A stretch of DNA of 64,000 nucleotides from Lamprobacter sp046541315 (GCF_046541315.1 NZ_JBKHDN010000001.1:1-64000); one strand, 5' to 3'. Shown: positions 17,625 to 27,129, counted from the first letter of the stretch. The notes: a model not told the origin generated them from the sequence alone. Program-made: numbers and translations.

Positions 17625-18104
17625 ATGGCGAAAGGCAAGAAAAAAACCAGTACCCCCAGCAGCACCATCGCGCTGAACAAGCAGGCCAAGCACGAATATC
17701 AGGTCGAACAGCGCCACGAGGCGGGCCTCGTCCTCGAGGGCTGGGAGGTCAAGAGCATGCGCGCCGGACGCGTCCAGCTCAAGGAGGCCTACGTCAAGAT
17801 CCTGCATGGCGAGGGCTTTTTGATCGGCTGTCATATCTCCCCGCTGCCATCGGCCTCGACCCATGTCGATCCGGACCCGACGCGCACCCGCAAGCTGCTC
17901 TTAAAGCGCACCGAACTCAGCCGCCTGATCGGCCAGACCGAGCGCGCCGGCTACACGCTCGTGCCCCTGGCGCTCTACTGGAAGCGCGGCCGCGCCAAGC
18001 TCGAGATCGGGCTGGCCAAGGGCAAGAAATTGCACGACAAGCGCGCCGACGCCAAGGAGCGCGACTGGCAGCGCGAAAAGGAGCGCCTCTTCAAGCAGCA
18101 CTAG
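17625..18104 (+). CDS. smpB: SsrA-binding protein SmpB
   Basis: SmpB binds tmRNA and delivers it to stalled ribosomes for trans-translation. The 159-residue product has NKQAKHEYQVEQRHEAGLVLEGWEVKS-like N-terminal beta-barrel motifs and the basic C-terminal tail KLHDKRADAKERDWQREKERL, which becomes helical in the mRNA channel. ATG 17625 is preferred over a GTG two codons earlier. It is divergent from tpiA, 113 bp apart. No ssrA (tmRNA) gene was seen nearby. Confidence 0.97.
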   Translation: MAKGKKKTSTPSSTIALNKQAKHEYQVEQRHEAGLVLEGWEVKSMRAGRVQLKEAYVKILHGEGFLIGCHISPLPSASTHVDPDPTRTRKLLLKRTELSRLIGQTERAGYTLVPLALYWKRGRAKLEIGLAKGKKLHDKRADAKERDWQREKERLFKQH

Positions 18105-18119
18105 ACCGGCCTGCGCAGG

Positions 18120-18608
18120 TCAAGGCGCTAGCGCCCGCACCTCGGCCTTGCCGATGCCACGCGGTCCATTCAGCGAGGCCTTCGGGATCAAGGCGCCGCT
18201 GTCATCCAGATAGAGGTCGCGGGTCGCCGCGAGCGGGGCCCGCTCGCGACCATCGATCATCCAATCCCGGCCGTCGGCGGCGCGGTGCAACAGCCAAAAA
18301 CCGCCACCGCCAAGCCCCGAGCCGTAGGGCTCGACCACGGCCAGCACCGCGCTGATCGCCACCGCCGCATCAAAGGCATTGCCGCCGGCTTCCAGCAAGG
18401 CCAGCCCGGCCTCGGTCGCCGCTGGATGCGCGCTCGCCACCGCCTGCGCTGGCGGGCGCGGAGGCTCCACCGATTCGGTCAGCGGCCCCGTGCCGGCTGG
18501 GGTCCAGACCGGCAGCAACCAGAGCGGCAGCAACGCCGCCAGCAGCAGCAAGCGGTTGCGCGCGGCGCAAAAAAGGCCCCCGTCGGGAGCCTTGGCGTGG
18601 GTTGGCAT
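18120..18608 (-). pseudogene. Gamma-glutamyltransferase N-terminal remnant
   Basis: The frame gives a signal-peptide-like leader (RNRLLLLAALLPLWLLPVW) and then a clear N-terminal gamma-glutamyltransferase sequence: HPAATEAGLALLEAGGNAFDAAVAISAVLAVVEPYGSGLGGGGFWL, then IDGRERAP. It stops after SLNGPRGIGKAEVRALAP. Most of the large subunit and the whole catalytic small subunit, with the nucleophilic threonine, are missing, so it cannot be an active transferase. The remnant abuts the smpB stop codon (15 bp) and its 5' end overlaps a transcription terminator. Start is uncertain. Confidence 0.75.
18569..18595 (-). terminator. Rho-independent terminator downstream of the ferredoxin gene
   Basis: The minus strand reads AAGGCTCCC, loop GAC, GGGGGCCTT and a T-run, a nine-base stem with one G-T pair. 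It probably ends the coaD-ferredoxin transcript. It lies inside the leader of the gamma-glutamyltransferase remnant, which supports that remnant being non-functional. Confidence 0.75.
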
Positions 18609-18698
18609 CCAGCCTAGAAGGCGTCCATCAACGACTTGCCGAGCTGAGAGCCAGTGCCTGGCAATCATCGGCAAGCAGAACATGGACGGCCTCTTGGG

Positions 18699-18953
18699 TC
18701 AGCTCGACTCACCCGTGATGCGCTCATACTTGGCGCGCAGTTCTTCCTCGGTCTCCTTGTGGTCCGGATCGACGATGATGCAGTCGACCGGGCAGACCTC
18801 GACACACTGCGAGGTCTCGTAGTGACCGACGCATTCGGTGCACAGATCCGGCTCGATGACGTAGATCTCGTCACCTTGCGAGATGGCGCCATTCGGGCAC
18901 TCGGGCTCGCAGACATCGCAGTTGATGCATTCGTCGGTGATGATAAGCGCCAT
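18699..18953 (-). CDS. fdx: 2[4Fe-4S] ferredoxin, Allochromatium type (YfhL family)
   Basis: An 84-residue low-potential electron carrier. Nine cysteines are at 9, 12, 15, 19, 38, 41, 50, 54 and 58. The first cluster uses the classic C-x2-C-x2-C-x3-C start (CINCDVCEPEC); between C41 and C50 there is an extended loop (CVGHYETSQC), the hallmark of the Chromatium vinosum ferredoxin. The C-terminal helix EELRAKYERITGE also matches that protein as I remember it. Start ATG 18953 gives MALIITDECIN. coaD lies 84 bp upstream on the same strand. Confidence 0.95.
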   Translation of the reverse strand: MALIITDECINCDVCEPECPNGAISQGDEIYVIEPDLCTECVGHYETSQCVEVCPVDCIIVDPDHKETEEELRAKYERITGESS

Positions 18954-19037
18954 GGTTGGACTCCTATAGATGTCAGAAATAAAGCCTGCGGAGATTACCA
19001 GCGTCCGTTGGCTGGGGACATTGGGATGGCGCAAAGT

Positions 19038-19514
19038 TTATCCAAACCTTTGCCGCAATGCAGCATGCACGCTGGCATCGACGAACCCCGAGACGTCGCC
19101 CCCCAGACGCGCGATCTGCTTGACCAGCGACGACGAGATATAGGCATATTGCTCCGCCGGGGTCAGAAACAGGGTTTCGATCTCTGGCGCCATGCGCCGG
19201 TTCATGCCGGCAAGCTGGAACTCGTACTCGAAGTCGGAGACCGCGCGCAGGCCGCGCATGATCACATGGACCTGCATCGAGCGCGCAAAATCCACCAGCA
19301 GGCCAGAGAAGGGCACGACCTCGACATTCTCCATCGCCTCGCAGATGGTTCGCGCCAGCGCAACCCGTTCCTCCGCAGAAAAGGTCGGGTGCTTGGCGCT
19401 GTCGCGCGCCACCGCCACGATCACGCGGTCGAACAACCGCGAGGCGCGATCGATGAGATCGCTATGGCCATTGGTCATCGGGTCGAAAGACCCCGGATAG
19501 ACGACGCTACGCAA
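19038..19514 (-). CDS. coaD: Phosphopantetheine adenylyltransferase (TTG start)
   Basis: Catalyses the fourth step of coenzyme A synthesis, adenylation of 4'-phosphopantetheine. The nucleotidyltransferase motif PGSFDPMTNGH is at the N-terminus and ISSSLVKQ near residue 130. The family N-terminus (M-R-S-V-V-Y-P-G-S-F) is reproduced only if translation starts at TTG 19514, with an AAGGG eight bases upstream. That gives 158 residues, one less than E. coli CoaD. The more distant upstream start codon would add 25 residues without homology. Confidence 0.93.
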   Translation of the reverse strand: MRSVVYPGSFDPMTNGHSDLIDRASRLFDRVIVAVARDSAKHPTFSAEERVALARTICEAMENVEVVPFSGLLVDFARSMQVHVIMRGLRAVSDFEYEFQLAGMNRRMAPEIETLFLTPAEQYAYISSSLVKQIARLGGDVSGFVDASVHAALRQRFG

Positions 19515-19585
19515 GCTCTGTGCCCTTGGTGAGGTGGGTCGGGGCCGCGAAGCATAACAAATCATGACCGGCCAAACCGGCCCGA

Positions 19586-20236
19586 TCATCCGTCAGGCGC
19601 GCGCCCGCAGGCCCCTTCGGGACCGACCCGTGCCAACGCATAGCGCACCTGTCCCGCCTGCTTCTCCCGAAGCCACCGCCAATGCCCGGGCACCTGCGGC
19701 AGCGGCGTCGCCCGATCGGTCTCGATGTAGACCAGCGCGCCCACCGTCAGCCAACCGCCCGCGTCCAGTCGCTGCAGCGCGGGCGCGAGCAGGCCGGCGC
19801 CAAAGGGGGGGTCCAGGAAACAACAATCGACCGGCACCAGCGACGCGCGCGCGAGCCATGCCAGCACGTCGGCACGATAGACGCTCACCTGATCGGCGCC
19901 GAGCTCACGCACATTGGCCTTGAGCCGGTCGGCCACGGCCGCGTTGCGCTCGATCATGGTCACCGACCCGGCACCGCGCGAGGCCGCCTCCAGCCCCAGG
20001 GCGCCACTGCCGGCGAAGCAGTCTAGGACACGGCAACCCTCGATGCTCGGCGCCAACCAGTTGAACAGGGTTTCGCGAATGCGATCGCTCGTCGGCCGCA
20101 GCCCCGGCTGCGCCAGGACCGGTAGCCGCCGGCCGCGCCAGCGGCCACCGATGAGGCGCAAACGCCCAGGCTCAGTCCTGGCCACCCGTGTCCGCGCCGG
20201 GCCGATGCGCCCGTGCCTCGGCCTCCGCCCCGACAT
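19586..20236 (-). CDS. rsmD: 16S rRNA (guanine(966)-N2)-methyltransferase
   Basis: A SAM-dependent methyltransferase for G966 of 16S rRNA. Visible motifs: LRLIGGRWRGRRLPV, then GLRPTSDRIRETLFNWL, SAM motif I CRVLDCFAGSGALGLEAASRG, and the catalytic DPPF. From ATG 20236 it is 216 residues and overlaps the upstream peptidase gene by 65 bp. A GTG at 20185 would give a more typical 199 residues and a 14-bp overlap; the choice is open. rsmD next to coaD is a common bacterial arrangement. Confidence 0.93.
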   Translation of the reverse strand: MSGRRPRHGRIGPARTRVARTEPGRLRLIGGRWRGRRLPVLAQPGLRPTSDRIRETLFNWLAPSIEGCRVLDCFAGSGALGLEAASRGAGSVTMIERNAAVADRLKANVRELGADQVSVYRADVLAWLARASLVPVDCCFLDPPFGAGLLAPALQRLDAGGWLTVGALVYIETDRATPLPQVPGHWRWLREKQAGQVRYALARVGPEGACGRAPDG

Positions 20237-21614
20237 CGACCTCGACGCTGGCGTCGGTCCCGGGGATGTCGCCGACCATCACCACCGCCAAGCGTTCGGG
20301 ATCGACCCGGCGGCGAAACGCGTCCCGAACCTGCTCGGCGCTGAGGGCGCGGATGCGCTCCGGGAAGCTGTCGAGGTAGTCGAGCGGGAGATCGTAGAAT
20401 CCGATGACCGCCAGATACCGGACGATCTTGCTGTTGCCGGCGATGCGCAGCGGGAAGCCGCCGGTGATGTTCTTGATCGCCGCCTGCAACGCCTCCTCGG
20501 TCGGCCCCTGTTCGACGAATCGCGTCAGCGTATCCAGTAGCACTTGCCGCGCGCCCTCGGCTTGCGCGTTCTGGGTTTGCAGCCCCATGATCAGCGGACC
20601 CGTCCGCGCCAAGGGCATGAAGTAGCTATACACGCTATAGGCAAGCCCACGCTTCTCGCGCACCTCCTCCATGAACAGGGAGACCAGCCCGCCGCCCCCG
20701 AGGATGTGATTGCCGAGGTAGAGCGCGAAGTAGTCGGGATCGCCGCGCCGCATGCCGGGCTGGCCAAGGTAGAGATGGGTTTGGCTGGAGGGGAATCCGA
20801 TCCGTTCTACCTCACCCTCTTCGCGTGCGGGCACGGGCGGCAAGGATGGCGGGGGCTCGGCGTCGGGAAGCGCGGCCGTGAGACGCGTGGCGAGGGTCTC
20901 GGCTTGGGCGCGATCGAGCGCCCCGACGAGAGCAACGGTCGCGTTCGCCGCGCCGTAATAGCGCTGGTGGAAGGCACGCAGGTCATCGACGGTCAAGGCA
21001 GCGACGCTCGCGGCGGTCCCGCTCGGGTCCGAGGCATAGGGATGGTCGCCGAAGATCGCCCGATACAATGCCTTGCGTCCGACGCTGCCTGGGTCCTGCT
21101 CGTCCAGGCGCAACCCGGTCAAGCGGTTGCGCCGCACCCGCTCGAACTCGCTGGCGTCGAAGCGCGGTTCGGCGAGCACCTTGATCAGCGTGTCAAGAGC
21201 GGTCTCCAGCGCCTCGGACTCGGTCAGCGAGCGCAGCCGGACGAAGCTGGTATCGCGATCCACGCCGGCGCCGAGTTCGGCCCCCACCGCCTCGATACGC
21301 TCGGCGATGGCATCGGCGTCCAGGTCGCCCGCGCCCTCGCTCAGCATCGCTGCGGTCAACGATGCGAGCCCGGGCCGTTCGCCATCGCGGGCGCTGCCGG
21401 CATCGAAGACCACCCGCACATCGACCATCGGCAGCTCTGGCGCGGAGACGAACAGCACCTTGGCCCCGGTCGGTGTCCACCAGCGCTGAATCTCCGGCCC
21501 CGCCTGCGCATTCTGGATCACGAGCATGCCAAGCGCGAGCAGCATGCTCGGCCCGACGGCCCACTTGTTCAGCAGGTGCGTGGTCACCCGGAATTGCCGA
21601 GGTCTATTGTACAT
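20172..21614 (-). CDS. M16 family peptidase-like subunit, lacking the zinc motif
   Basis: An exported protein of 480 residues with a hydrophobic segment near 17-37 and an M16 (insulinase/pitrilysin-like) fold: PMVDVRVVFDAGSARD, an R/Y-type C-domain VREKRGLAYSVYSY and GNHILGGGGLVSLF. The zinc-binding HxxEH of active M16 members is replaced near residue 85 by an SLTAAMLSEG segment, so this is the non-catalytic partner. Start ATG 21614 overlaps the upstream gene by 11 bp. Such pairs act as heterodimers in the periplasm; the substrate is unknown. Confidence 0.9.
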   Translation of the reverse strand: MYNRPRQFRVTTHLLNKWAVGPSMLLALGMLVIQNAQAGPEIQRWWTPTGAKVLFVSAPELPMVDVRVVFDAGSARDGERPGLASLTAAMLSEGAGDLDADAIAERIEAVGAELGAGVDRDTSFVRLRSLTESEALETALDTLIKVLAEPRFDASEFERVRRNRLTGLRLDEQDPGSVGRKALYRAIFGDHPYASDPSGTAASVAALTVDDLRAFHQRYYGAANATVALVGALDRAQAETLATRLTAALPDAEPPPSLPPVPAREEGEVERIGFPSSQTHLYLGQPGMRRGDPDYFALYLGNHILGGGGLVSLFMEEVREKRGLAYSVYSYFMPLARTGPLIMGLQTQNAQAEGARQVLLDTLTRFVEQGPTEEALQAAIKNITGGFPLRIAGNSKIVRYLAVIGFYDLPLDYLDSFPERIRALSAEQVRDAFRRRVDPERLAVVMVGDIPGTDASVEVDVGAEAEARAHRPGADTGGQD

Positions 21615-23031
21615 GGCGGCCTCCTGCGGTCTTCGTCGTCGCGCTCGCGGTCTTGTGGTCATCCAATGGCTGCGGATCGAGCACGGCGACAGTGCGGTTC
21701 GCGTCCGTCAGATAGCGCCGCGCTACCGCCTGGATCTGCGCTGGAGTGATCGCCGACAGCCGCTCGACCGTTTGCTCGACGAGTTCCCAACCAAGCCCGA
21801 CGGTCTCGTACTGTCCGAGCAACATGGCCTGATAGAACACGCTGTCGCGCTCGTAGACCTTATCGGCGATCAGCTGACTGCGGATACGCGCGAGCTCCTG
21901 CTCGCTCACCGGTTCGGCCCGCAACCGCTCGAGCTGGGCGAGGATCGCCTGCTCCAGGGTGTCGAGCGAGGTGCCGGTGGCCGGCGTGGCATCGATCAGC
22001 AGCATCCCCGGGAGACGCGTGAAGGCGTTGTAGCTGGCCCCGACTGCGGCAGCCAGCCGCTCGCCGCGCACCAGTTCGCGGCTGAAGCGCGAACTCGAGC
22101 CCGCATCCAGCACCGAGGCCAGCATCTCCAGCGCATAGGGCTCCCATGACTGCTCGGCATCGCTCAGTGCCGGCGTCTTCCAGCCCATCAATAGGTAGGG
22201 CTCATTGGCCGGCGCCGCCACCACCAGCCGCTTCTCGCCCCGTTGCCTGGGCTCCTCGCGCGGGCGTGGCCGCAGCGCCGGGCCCGGCTCGAGGGCGCCG
22301 AAAGAGTCCTCGGCCAGCGCAAAGACCGCCTCCGGCTCGACGGCGCCGACGACCACCAGGGTCGCGTTGTTCGGCGCGTACCACATGCGATACCAATCGC
22401 GCAGGGTCTCGACGTCCATGACCTCGAGATCGCTCTGCCAGCCGATGATCGGGTGACGATAGGGGGAGGCGGCATAGGCGGTGGCGTTGAAGTGCTCGAA
22501 GGTCAGCGCCTCCGGATCATCATCGGTGCGCAGGCGGCGCTCCTCCTTCACCACCTCGATCTCCTTGACGAATTCATCGGCGGCCAAGGTCAGGTTGCGC
22601 ATCCGATCCGCCTCGAGCTCGAAGGCGATCTCGAGGCGATCTGCGGCCAGGGTCTGGAAATAGGCGGTATAGTCACGGCCGGTAAAGGCGTTCTCATCGC
22701 CGCCATTTTCGGCGATGATGCGCGAGAACTCGCCGGGCGCGAGCCGTTCCGTGCCCTTGAACATCATGTGCTCGAGGGCATGCGAGACGCCGGTCACGCC
22801 GTCGTGCTCGTAACTGGAGCCGACCTTGTACCAGACCTGAGAGGTGACGATCGGCGCGCGATCGTCGCGTTTCACGAGAATCTTGAGCCCATTGTCTAAC
22901 ACCCGCTCGTGCACCTCGGGGCGCGCGCCGGCGGCTGCATCATCGGCCCGAGCGGCGCCGAGCGCGGGGGCGACGAGGATCGCCGCCAGCAGCATGAGGA
23001 CGGAATGTCTCATCATCGGGATTTTGTCCAT
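21604..23031 (-). CDS. M16 family zinc peptidase, catalytic subunit
   Basis: A 475-residue secreted peptidase. A signal peptide (MMRHSVLMLLAAILVAPALGAARA) is followed by the M16 core with the inverted zinc motif in GVSHALEHMMFKGT (HALEH), and the glutamate ligand expected about 75 residues later near ELEADRM. The C-domain WELVEQTVERL is conserved in the proteobacterial family. It is translationally coupled to the inactive partner downstream. Substrates are probably small proteins or peptides in the periplasm; this is family knowledge, not seen here. Confidence 0.93.
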   Translation of the reverse strand: MDKIPMMRHSVLMLLAAILVAPALGAARADDAAAGARPEVHERVLDNGLKILVKRDDRAPIVTSQVWYKVGSSYEHDGVTGVSHALEHMMFKGTERLAPGEFSRIIAENGGDENAFTGRDYTAYFQTLAADRLEIAFELEADRMRNLTLAADEFVKEIEVVKEERRLRTDDDPEALTFEHFNATAYAASPYRHPIIGWQSDLEVMDVETLRDWYRMWYAPNNATLVVVGAVEPEAVFALAEDSFGALEPGPALRPRPREEPRQRGEKRLVVAAPANEPYLLMGWKTPALSDAEQSWEPYALEMLASVLDAGSSSRFSRELVRGERLAAAVGASYNAFTRLPGMLLIDATPATGTSLDTLEQAILAQLERLRAEPVSEQELARIRSQLIADKVYERDSVFYQAMLLGQYETVGLGWELVEQTVERLSAITPAQIQAVARRYLTDANRTVAVLDPQPLDDHKTASATTKTAGGRHVQ

Positions 23032-23149
23032 CGCATCAATCTAAACTGGCCGGTAAATGGCGACAACGGTGCATTGTTACAATGCACCGGTCGCCTGCCT
23101 AGCAGCGCTGGCCGCGACATCGTATCGACCGAGGACCCAGAGACCACCC

Positions 23150-24298
23150 ATGTTCGGATTCGGAAAGAAACAACAGCGCCAGGCCGACACCCAGGACGCG
23201 CCCAAGGACGCGCCCAAGGACGCGGGCGACGACCCGCAGTCGAGTAGAGCGCCGCTCGCGCAGCCAGTCCCGGAGCCAGCGGGCGCGGACAGGCCACCCG
23301 ACGCGACGCCCGGACAGGGACGCCTCGGCGAGGCGATCGCCCGCGCCGCGACCCAACGCGAGGAAGAGGCGGCCCAGCAGCGGCGCCTCTTCGCTGGACT
23401 CAAGGCCGGCCTCGCGCGCACGCGCGCGGTGCTCAACGCCGACATTGGCGACCTGGTCTCCGGCCGCACCGAGATCGACGACGATCTGCTCGAAGAGCTT
23501 GAGATGCTCTTGTTGGCGGCCGATGTCGGCATGCCGGCCACGCGCCGCATCATCGACGATCTGGCCTATCGCGTAAAACGCCGCGAGGCACTGGAGCCGG
23601 ACACCTTCCTCGCCGCGCTGCGCCGCGAGCTGGCCAGTCTCCTGGTCGCCAACCAAGCGCCGGTGCGACAGCCGGCGCCGGGCCGGCCGCAGGTGATCCT
23701 GATGGTCGGTGTCAATGGCGCCGGCAAGACCACCACCATCGGCAAGCTCGCGCGCCAGCTCAAGGACGAGGGCAACAGCGTCATGCTCGCGGCCGGCGAC
23801 ACCTTTCGCGCCGCCGCTGTCGAACAGCTGCAGGCCTGGGGCGAGCGCAATCAGGTGCCGGTGATCGCGCAGCACACCGGCGCCGATCCGGCCTCGGTGA
23901 TCTACGACGCGCTCCAGGCCGCGACCGCACGCGGCATCGATGTGCTGATCGCTGATACCGCCGGACGCCTGCATACCAAATCGAACCTGATGGAGGAACT
24001 GCGCAAGATCGCCCGCGTGCTCAAGAAGCTCGATGCCGACGCGCCGCACGAGGTGATGCTGGTGGTCGACGCCACCGCCGGGCAGAACGCGCTGCAGCAG
24101 GCCCTGCAGTTCAACGACACCCTGCCGCTGACCGGCATCACCCTGACCAAGCTCGACGGCACCGCCAAGGGCGGCATCATCTTCGCCATCGCCGAGCGCC
24201 TGCAAGTGCCATTCCGCTTCATCGGCGTCGGCGAACAGGTCGAGGACCTGCGGCCGTTCGAGGCCGAGGCCTTCCTGAATGCCCTACTGAGTCCGTGA
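23150..24298 (+). CDS. ftsY: Signal recognition particle receptor FtsY
   Basis: The SRP receptor GTPase that docks ribosome-nascent chains at SecYEG. The first 80 residues are an acidic, low-complexity A domain. The NG domain follows with GVNGAGKTTTIGKLA, DTFRAAAVEQL, DTAGRLHTKSNLMEEL and TKLDGTAKGG. ATG 23150 (MFGFGKKQ) is the family-like start, giving 382 residues. It is first in the ftsY-ftsE-ftsX array, and its stop overlaps ftsE by four bases. Confidence 0.97.
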   Translation: MFGFGKKQQRQADTQDAPKDAPKDAGDDPQSSRAPLAQPVPEPAGADRPPDATPGQGRLGEAIARAATQREEEAAQQRRLFAGLKAGLARTRAVLNADIGDLVSGRTEIDDDLLEELEMLLLAADVGMPATRRIIDDLAYRVKRREALEPDTFLAALRRELASLLVANQAPVRQPAPGRPQVILMVGVNGAGKTTTIGKLARQLKDEGNSVMLAAGDTFRAAAVEQLQAWGERNQVPVIAQHTGADPASVIYDALQAATARGIDVLIADTAGRLHTKSNLMEELRKIARVLKKLDADAPHEVMLVVDATAGQNALQQALQFNDTLPLTGITLTKLDGTAKGGIIFAIAERLQVPFRFIGVGEQVEDLRPFEAEAFLNALLSP

Positions 24299-24963
24299 TC
24301 CGGTTCGAGCACGTCAACAAGCGCTATCCGCAGCGCGGCGACGCCCTCAAGGATCTGAGTCTCGAACTCGCCGCCGGCGAGATGGTCTTCTTGACCGGCC
24401 ACTCGGGCGCCGGCAAGAGTACCCTGCTGAAACTGATCGGCCTGCTCGAACGCCCGAGCCGCGGCCGCATCCTCGTCGATGGCCGCTCGCTCGCGGATCT
24501 GCCGCGGCGGCGCATCCCCGACCATCGCCGCGGCCTCGGCATGATCTTCCAGGATCACCGGCTGCTGAACGATCGCACGGTCTACGACAATGTCGCCCTG
24601 CCGCTGGTGGTGGCCGGCCTGTCCAAGCGCGAGGTCGGTCGGCGCGTGCGCGCGGCGCTCGATCAAGTCGGTCTGCTCGCCCTCGAGCGCGCGCAGCCGA
24701 TCGCGCTCTCCGCCGGCGAGCAGCAGCGCGTCGGCATCGCCCGCGCGGTGGTCGCGCGGCCGCCGATCATCCTCGCCGACGAGCCCACCGGCAATCTCGA
24801 TCCGGATCTGTCGAGCGAGATCTATACCCTGTTCGAGCGCTTCCATGAGGTCGGCGTCACCTTGCTCATCGCCACCCACGATCAGGCGCGGGTCAGCCGC
24901 ATGGCGCACCGCATCCTGCGGCTGCACCAAGGTCGACTGGTCGCCGACTCGGGGAACTGGTAG
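24295..24963 (+). CDS. ftsE: Cell-division ATP-binding protein FtsE
   Basis: The ATPase of the FtsEX complex, which controls septal peptidoglycan hydrolases at the divisome. The 222 residues contain Walker A GHSGAGKSTLL, Q-loop IFQDH, a signature SAGEQQRV in place of LSGGQ, and Walker B IILADEPTGNLD. Translation begins at GTG 24295, overlapping the ftsY stop as GTGA. ftsX begins at the next base after the stop. Confidence 0.97.
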   Translation: MIRFEHVNKRYPQRGDALKDLSLELAAGEMVFLTGHSGAGKSTLLKLIGLLERPSRGRILVDGRSLADLPRRRIPDHRRGLGMIFQDHRLLNDRTVYDNVALPLVVAGLSKREVGRRVRAALDQVGLLALERAQPIALSAGEQQRVGIARAVVARPPIILADEPTGNLDPDLSSEIYTLFERFHEVGVTLLIATHDQARVSRMAHRILRLHQGRLVADSGNW

Positions 24964-25944
24964 ATGGCGAGACGCCGCTTTCCCGTGAATCGCCGCCAGG
25001 CTCGTAACCCCGGCCGGCCTCGTCGGCGTCTCTCGGCCTGGCTCGAACACCATCGAGAGACCGCGCTCGAGACCCTGCGGCGGCTGCTCCGGCAGCCGTT
25101 GGCCACGCTGATGACGGTCGCTGCGGTCGCCATTGCCTTGGCCTTGCCGACCGCGCTGGTGGTGGCGCTCGACAACCTCAAGACGCTTGGCGGCGACTGG
25201 CGGCGCAGCGCCGCAGTGTCGGTGTTCCTGCGCCAAGATCTCGACGAGGCCGAAGGCGCGCGGCTGAGCGAGCGCATCGCGCAGCGCCCGCAGGTCGAGG
25301 CGGTGACGCTGATCAGCCGCGCCGATGGACTGGCCGAGTTTCGTGCCTATAGCGGCCTCGGCGGCGCCTTGGATCAGCTCGACGAGAATCCCCTGCCGGT
25401 GGTGCTCGAACTCCAACTGCGCCCCTCGGCGCTGGAGCCCGCGCGCTTGGCGCCCTTCCTCGCCACCATCGAGGCCCTGCCCGAGGTCGCCTTCCTGCGC
25501 GAGGATGCGCAATGGGCGCAACGCTTCCAGGCCATCCTGGGCCTGCTCCGCGCCGGCGTCGCCCTGCTCGCGTTGCTGCTTGGCCTCGGCGTGCTGCTGG
25601 TGATCGGCAATACCATCCGGCTCGAGATCGAGAACCGCCGCGACGAGATCCACATCATGGGCCTGGTGGGCGCCACCAACGGTTTCGTCCGCCGCCGCTT
25701 CCTCTATAGTGGGGCCTGGTATGGGCTCCTCGGCGGTCTCCTCGCCTGGCTCTTGGTCAACCTGATGGTCTGGCTGCTCGCCGACCAAGCCGCCTCCCTG
25801 GCCAATCTTTACCAGCGTGGGTTCGCGTTGCGGGGGCTCGGTCTCGCCGACGCCGCCCTCCTGCTCGCCGGTAGCGCGCTGCTCGGCATCCTCGGCAGCT
25901 GGATCGCCGTCGGCCGCCATCTTGATATCGATGACGAGCGCTGA
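24964..25944 (+). CDS. ftsX: Cell-division protein FtsX
   Basis: The membrane partner of FtsE, 326 residues. After a basic N-terminal tail there is a first helix at about 45-65 (LATLMTVAAVAIALALPTALVVAL), a periplasmic loop with WRRSAAVSVFLRQDLDEAEG, and three helices in the C-terminal 130 residues, with IENRRDEIHIMGLVGATNGFVRRRFLYSG between them. This is the type V ABC (FtsX/MacB-like) permease layout. It starts with no gap after ftsE. Confidence 0.97.
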   Translation: MARRRFPVNRRQARNPGRPRRRLSAWLEHHRETALETLRRLLRQPLATLMTVAAVAIALALPTALVVALDNLKTLGGDWRRSAAVSVFLRQDLDEAEGARLSERIAQRPQVEAVTLISRADGLAEFRAYSGLGGALDQLDENPLPVVLELQLRPSALEPARLAPFLATIEALPEVAFLREDAQWAQRFQAILGLLRAGVALLALLLGLGVLLVIGNTIRLEIENRRDEIHIMGLVGATNGFVRRRFLYSGAWYGLLGGLLAWLLVNLMVWLLADQAASLANLYQRGFALRGLGLADAALLLAGSALLGILGSWIAVGRHLDIDDER

Positions 25945-26088
25945 AGCAGGCACGCGAACTTGTCGCCCAAGATGCCATCAAAGCCGGCGAAGACGATGCT
26001 CGCTGGATCGCATCGATATGCCGGGTTGTCTACCCTTTGCCACAGGAACTTTCCGTTCAAAACCCGCACAAAAACCCTGTCGCGACTA

Positions 26089-26117
26089 TTGTCAAACGTC
26101 GCAAACGCTGCTAGCAT
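26089..26117 (+). promoter_or_regulatory. Sigma-70-type promoter of rpoH
   Basis: TTGTCA (26089-26094), a 17-bp spacer and TAGCAT (26112-26117) lie 32 bp upstream of the rpoH ATG. The -35 matches five of six consensus positions and the -10 matches four. The leader would be short, about 25 nt. Confidence 0.65.
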
Positions 26118-26149
26118 CAATCCTGAGTAAAACACTAGGGTATGTCATC

Positions 26150-26998
<849 letters not shown>

Positions 26999-27012
26999 CG
27001 ACGCCAAGGCTC

Positions 27013-27040
27013 GGGCTGGCGCATCGGCGAGCGCCAGCCC
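27013..27040 (+). other. Perfect hairpin after rpoH
   Basis: GGGCTGGCGC and GCGCCAGCCC form a perfect 10-bp stem around an 8-nt loop, 15 bp after the rpoH stop. No T-run follows, so it may be a transcript-stabilising hairpin or a weak terminator. Confidence 0.5.
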
Positions 27041-27052
27041 CCAGTCCGGCCA

Positions 27053-27129
27053 CGCGCGTGACAACGACGCTGCCAGGCGAGGACCGCCCCCTGCAAGAGC
27101 GCACGGCACCAGGCGCGCGTGACAACGAC
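27053..27129. repeat. 16-bp direct repeat upstream of a secreted-protein gene
   Basis: CGCGCGTGACAACGAC occurs at 27053-27068 and again at 27114-27129, 61 bp apart. Both copies precede the chosen start of the next gene, so they could be regulator sites or a small duplication. Confidence 0.5.

Noticed and set aside
18600..18650. Fifteen-codon minus-strand frame ending MDAF just before the terminator
   Set aside because: It resembles the C-terminus of a protein, but a stop codon lies 15 codons upstream, so there is too little to call a gene.
23902..25953. 683-codon frame opposite ftsY, ftsE and ftsX
   Set aside because: It is a GC-driven shadow of three well-identified genes.
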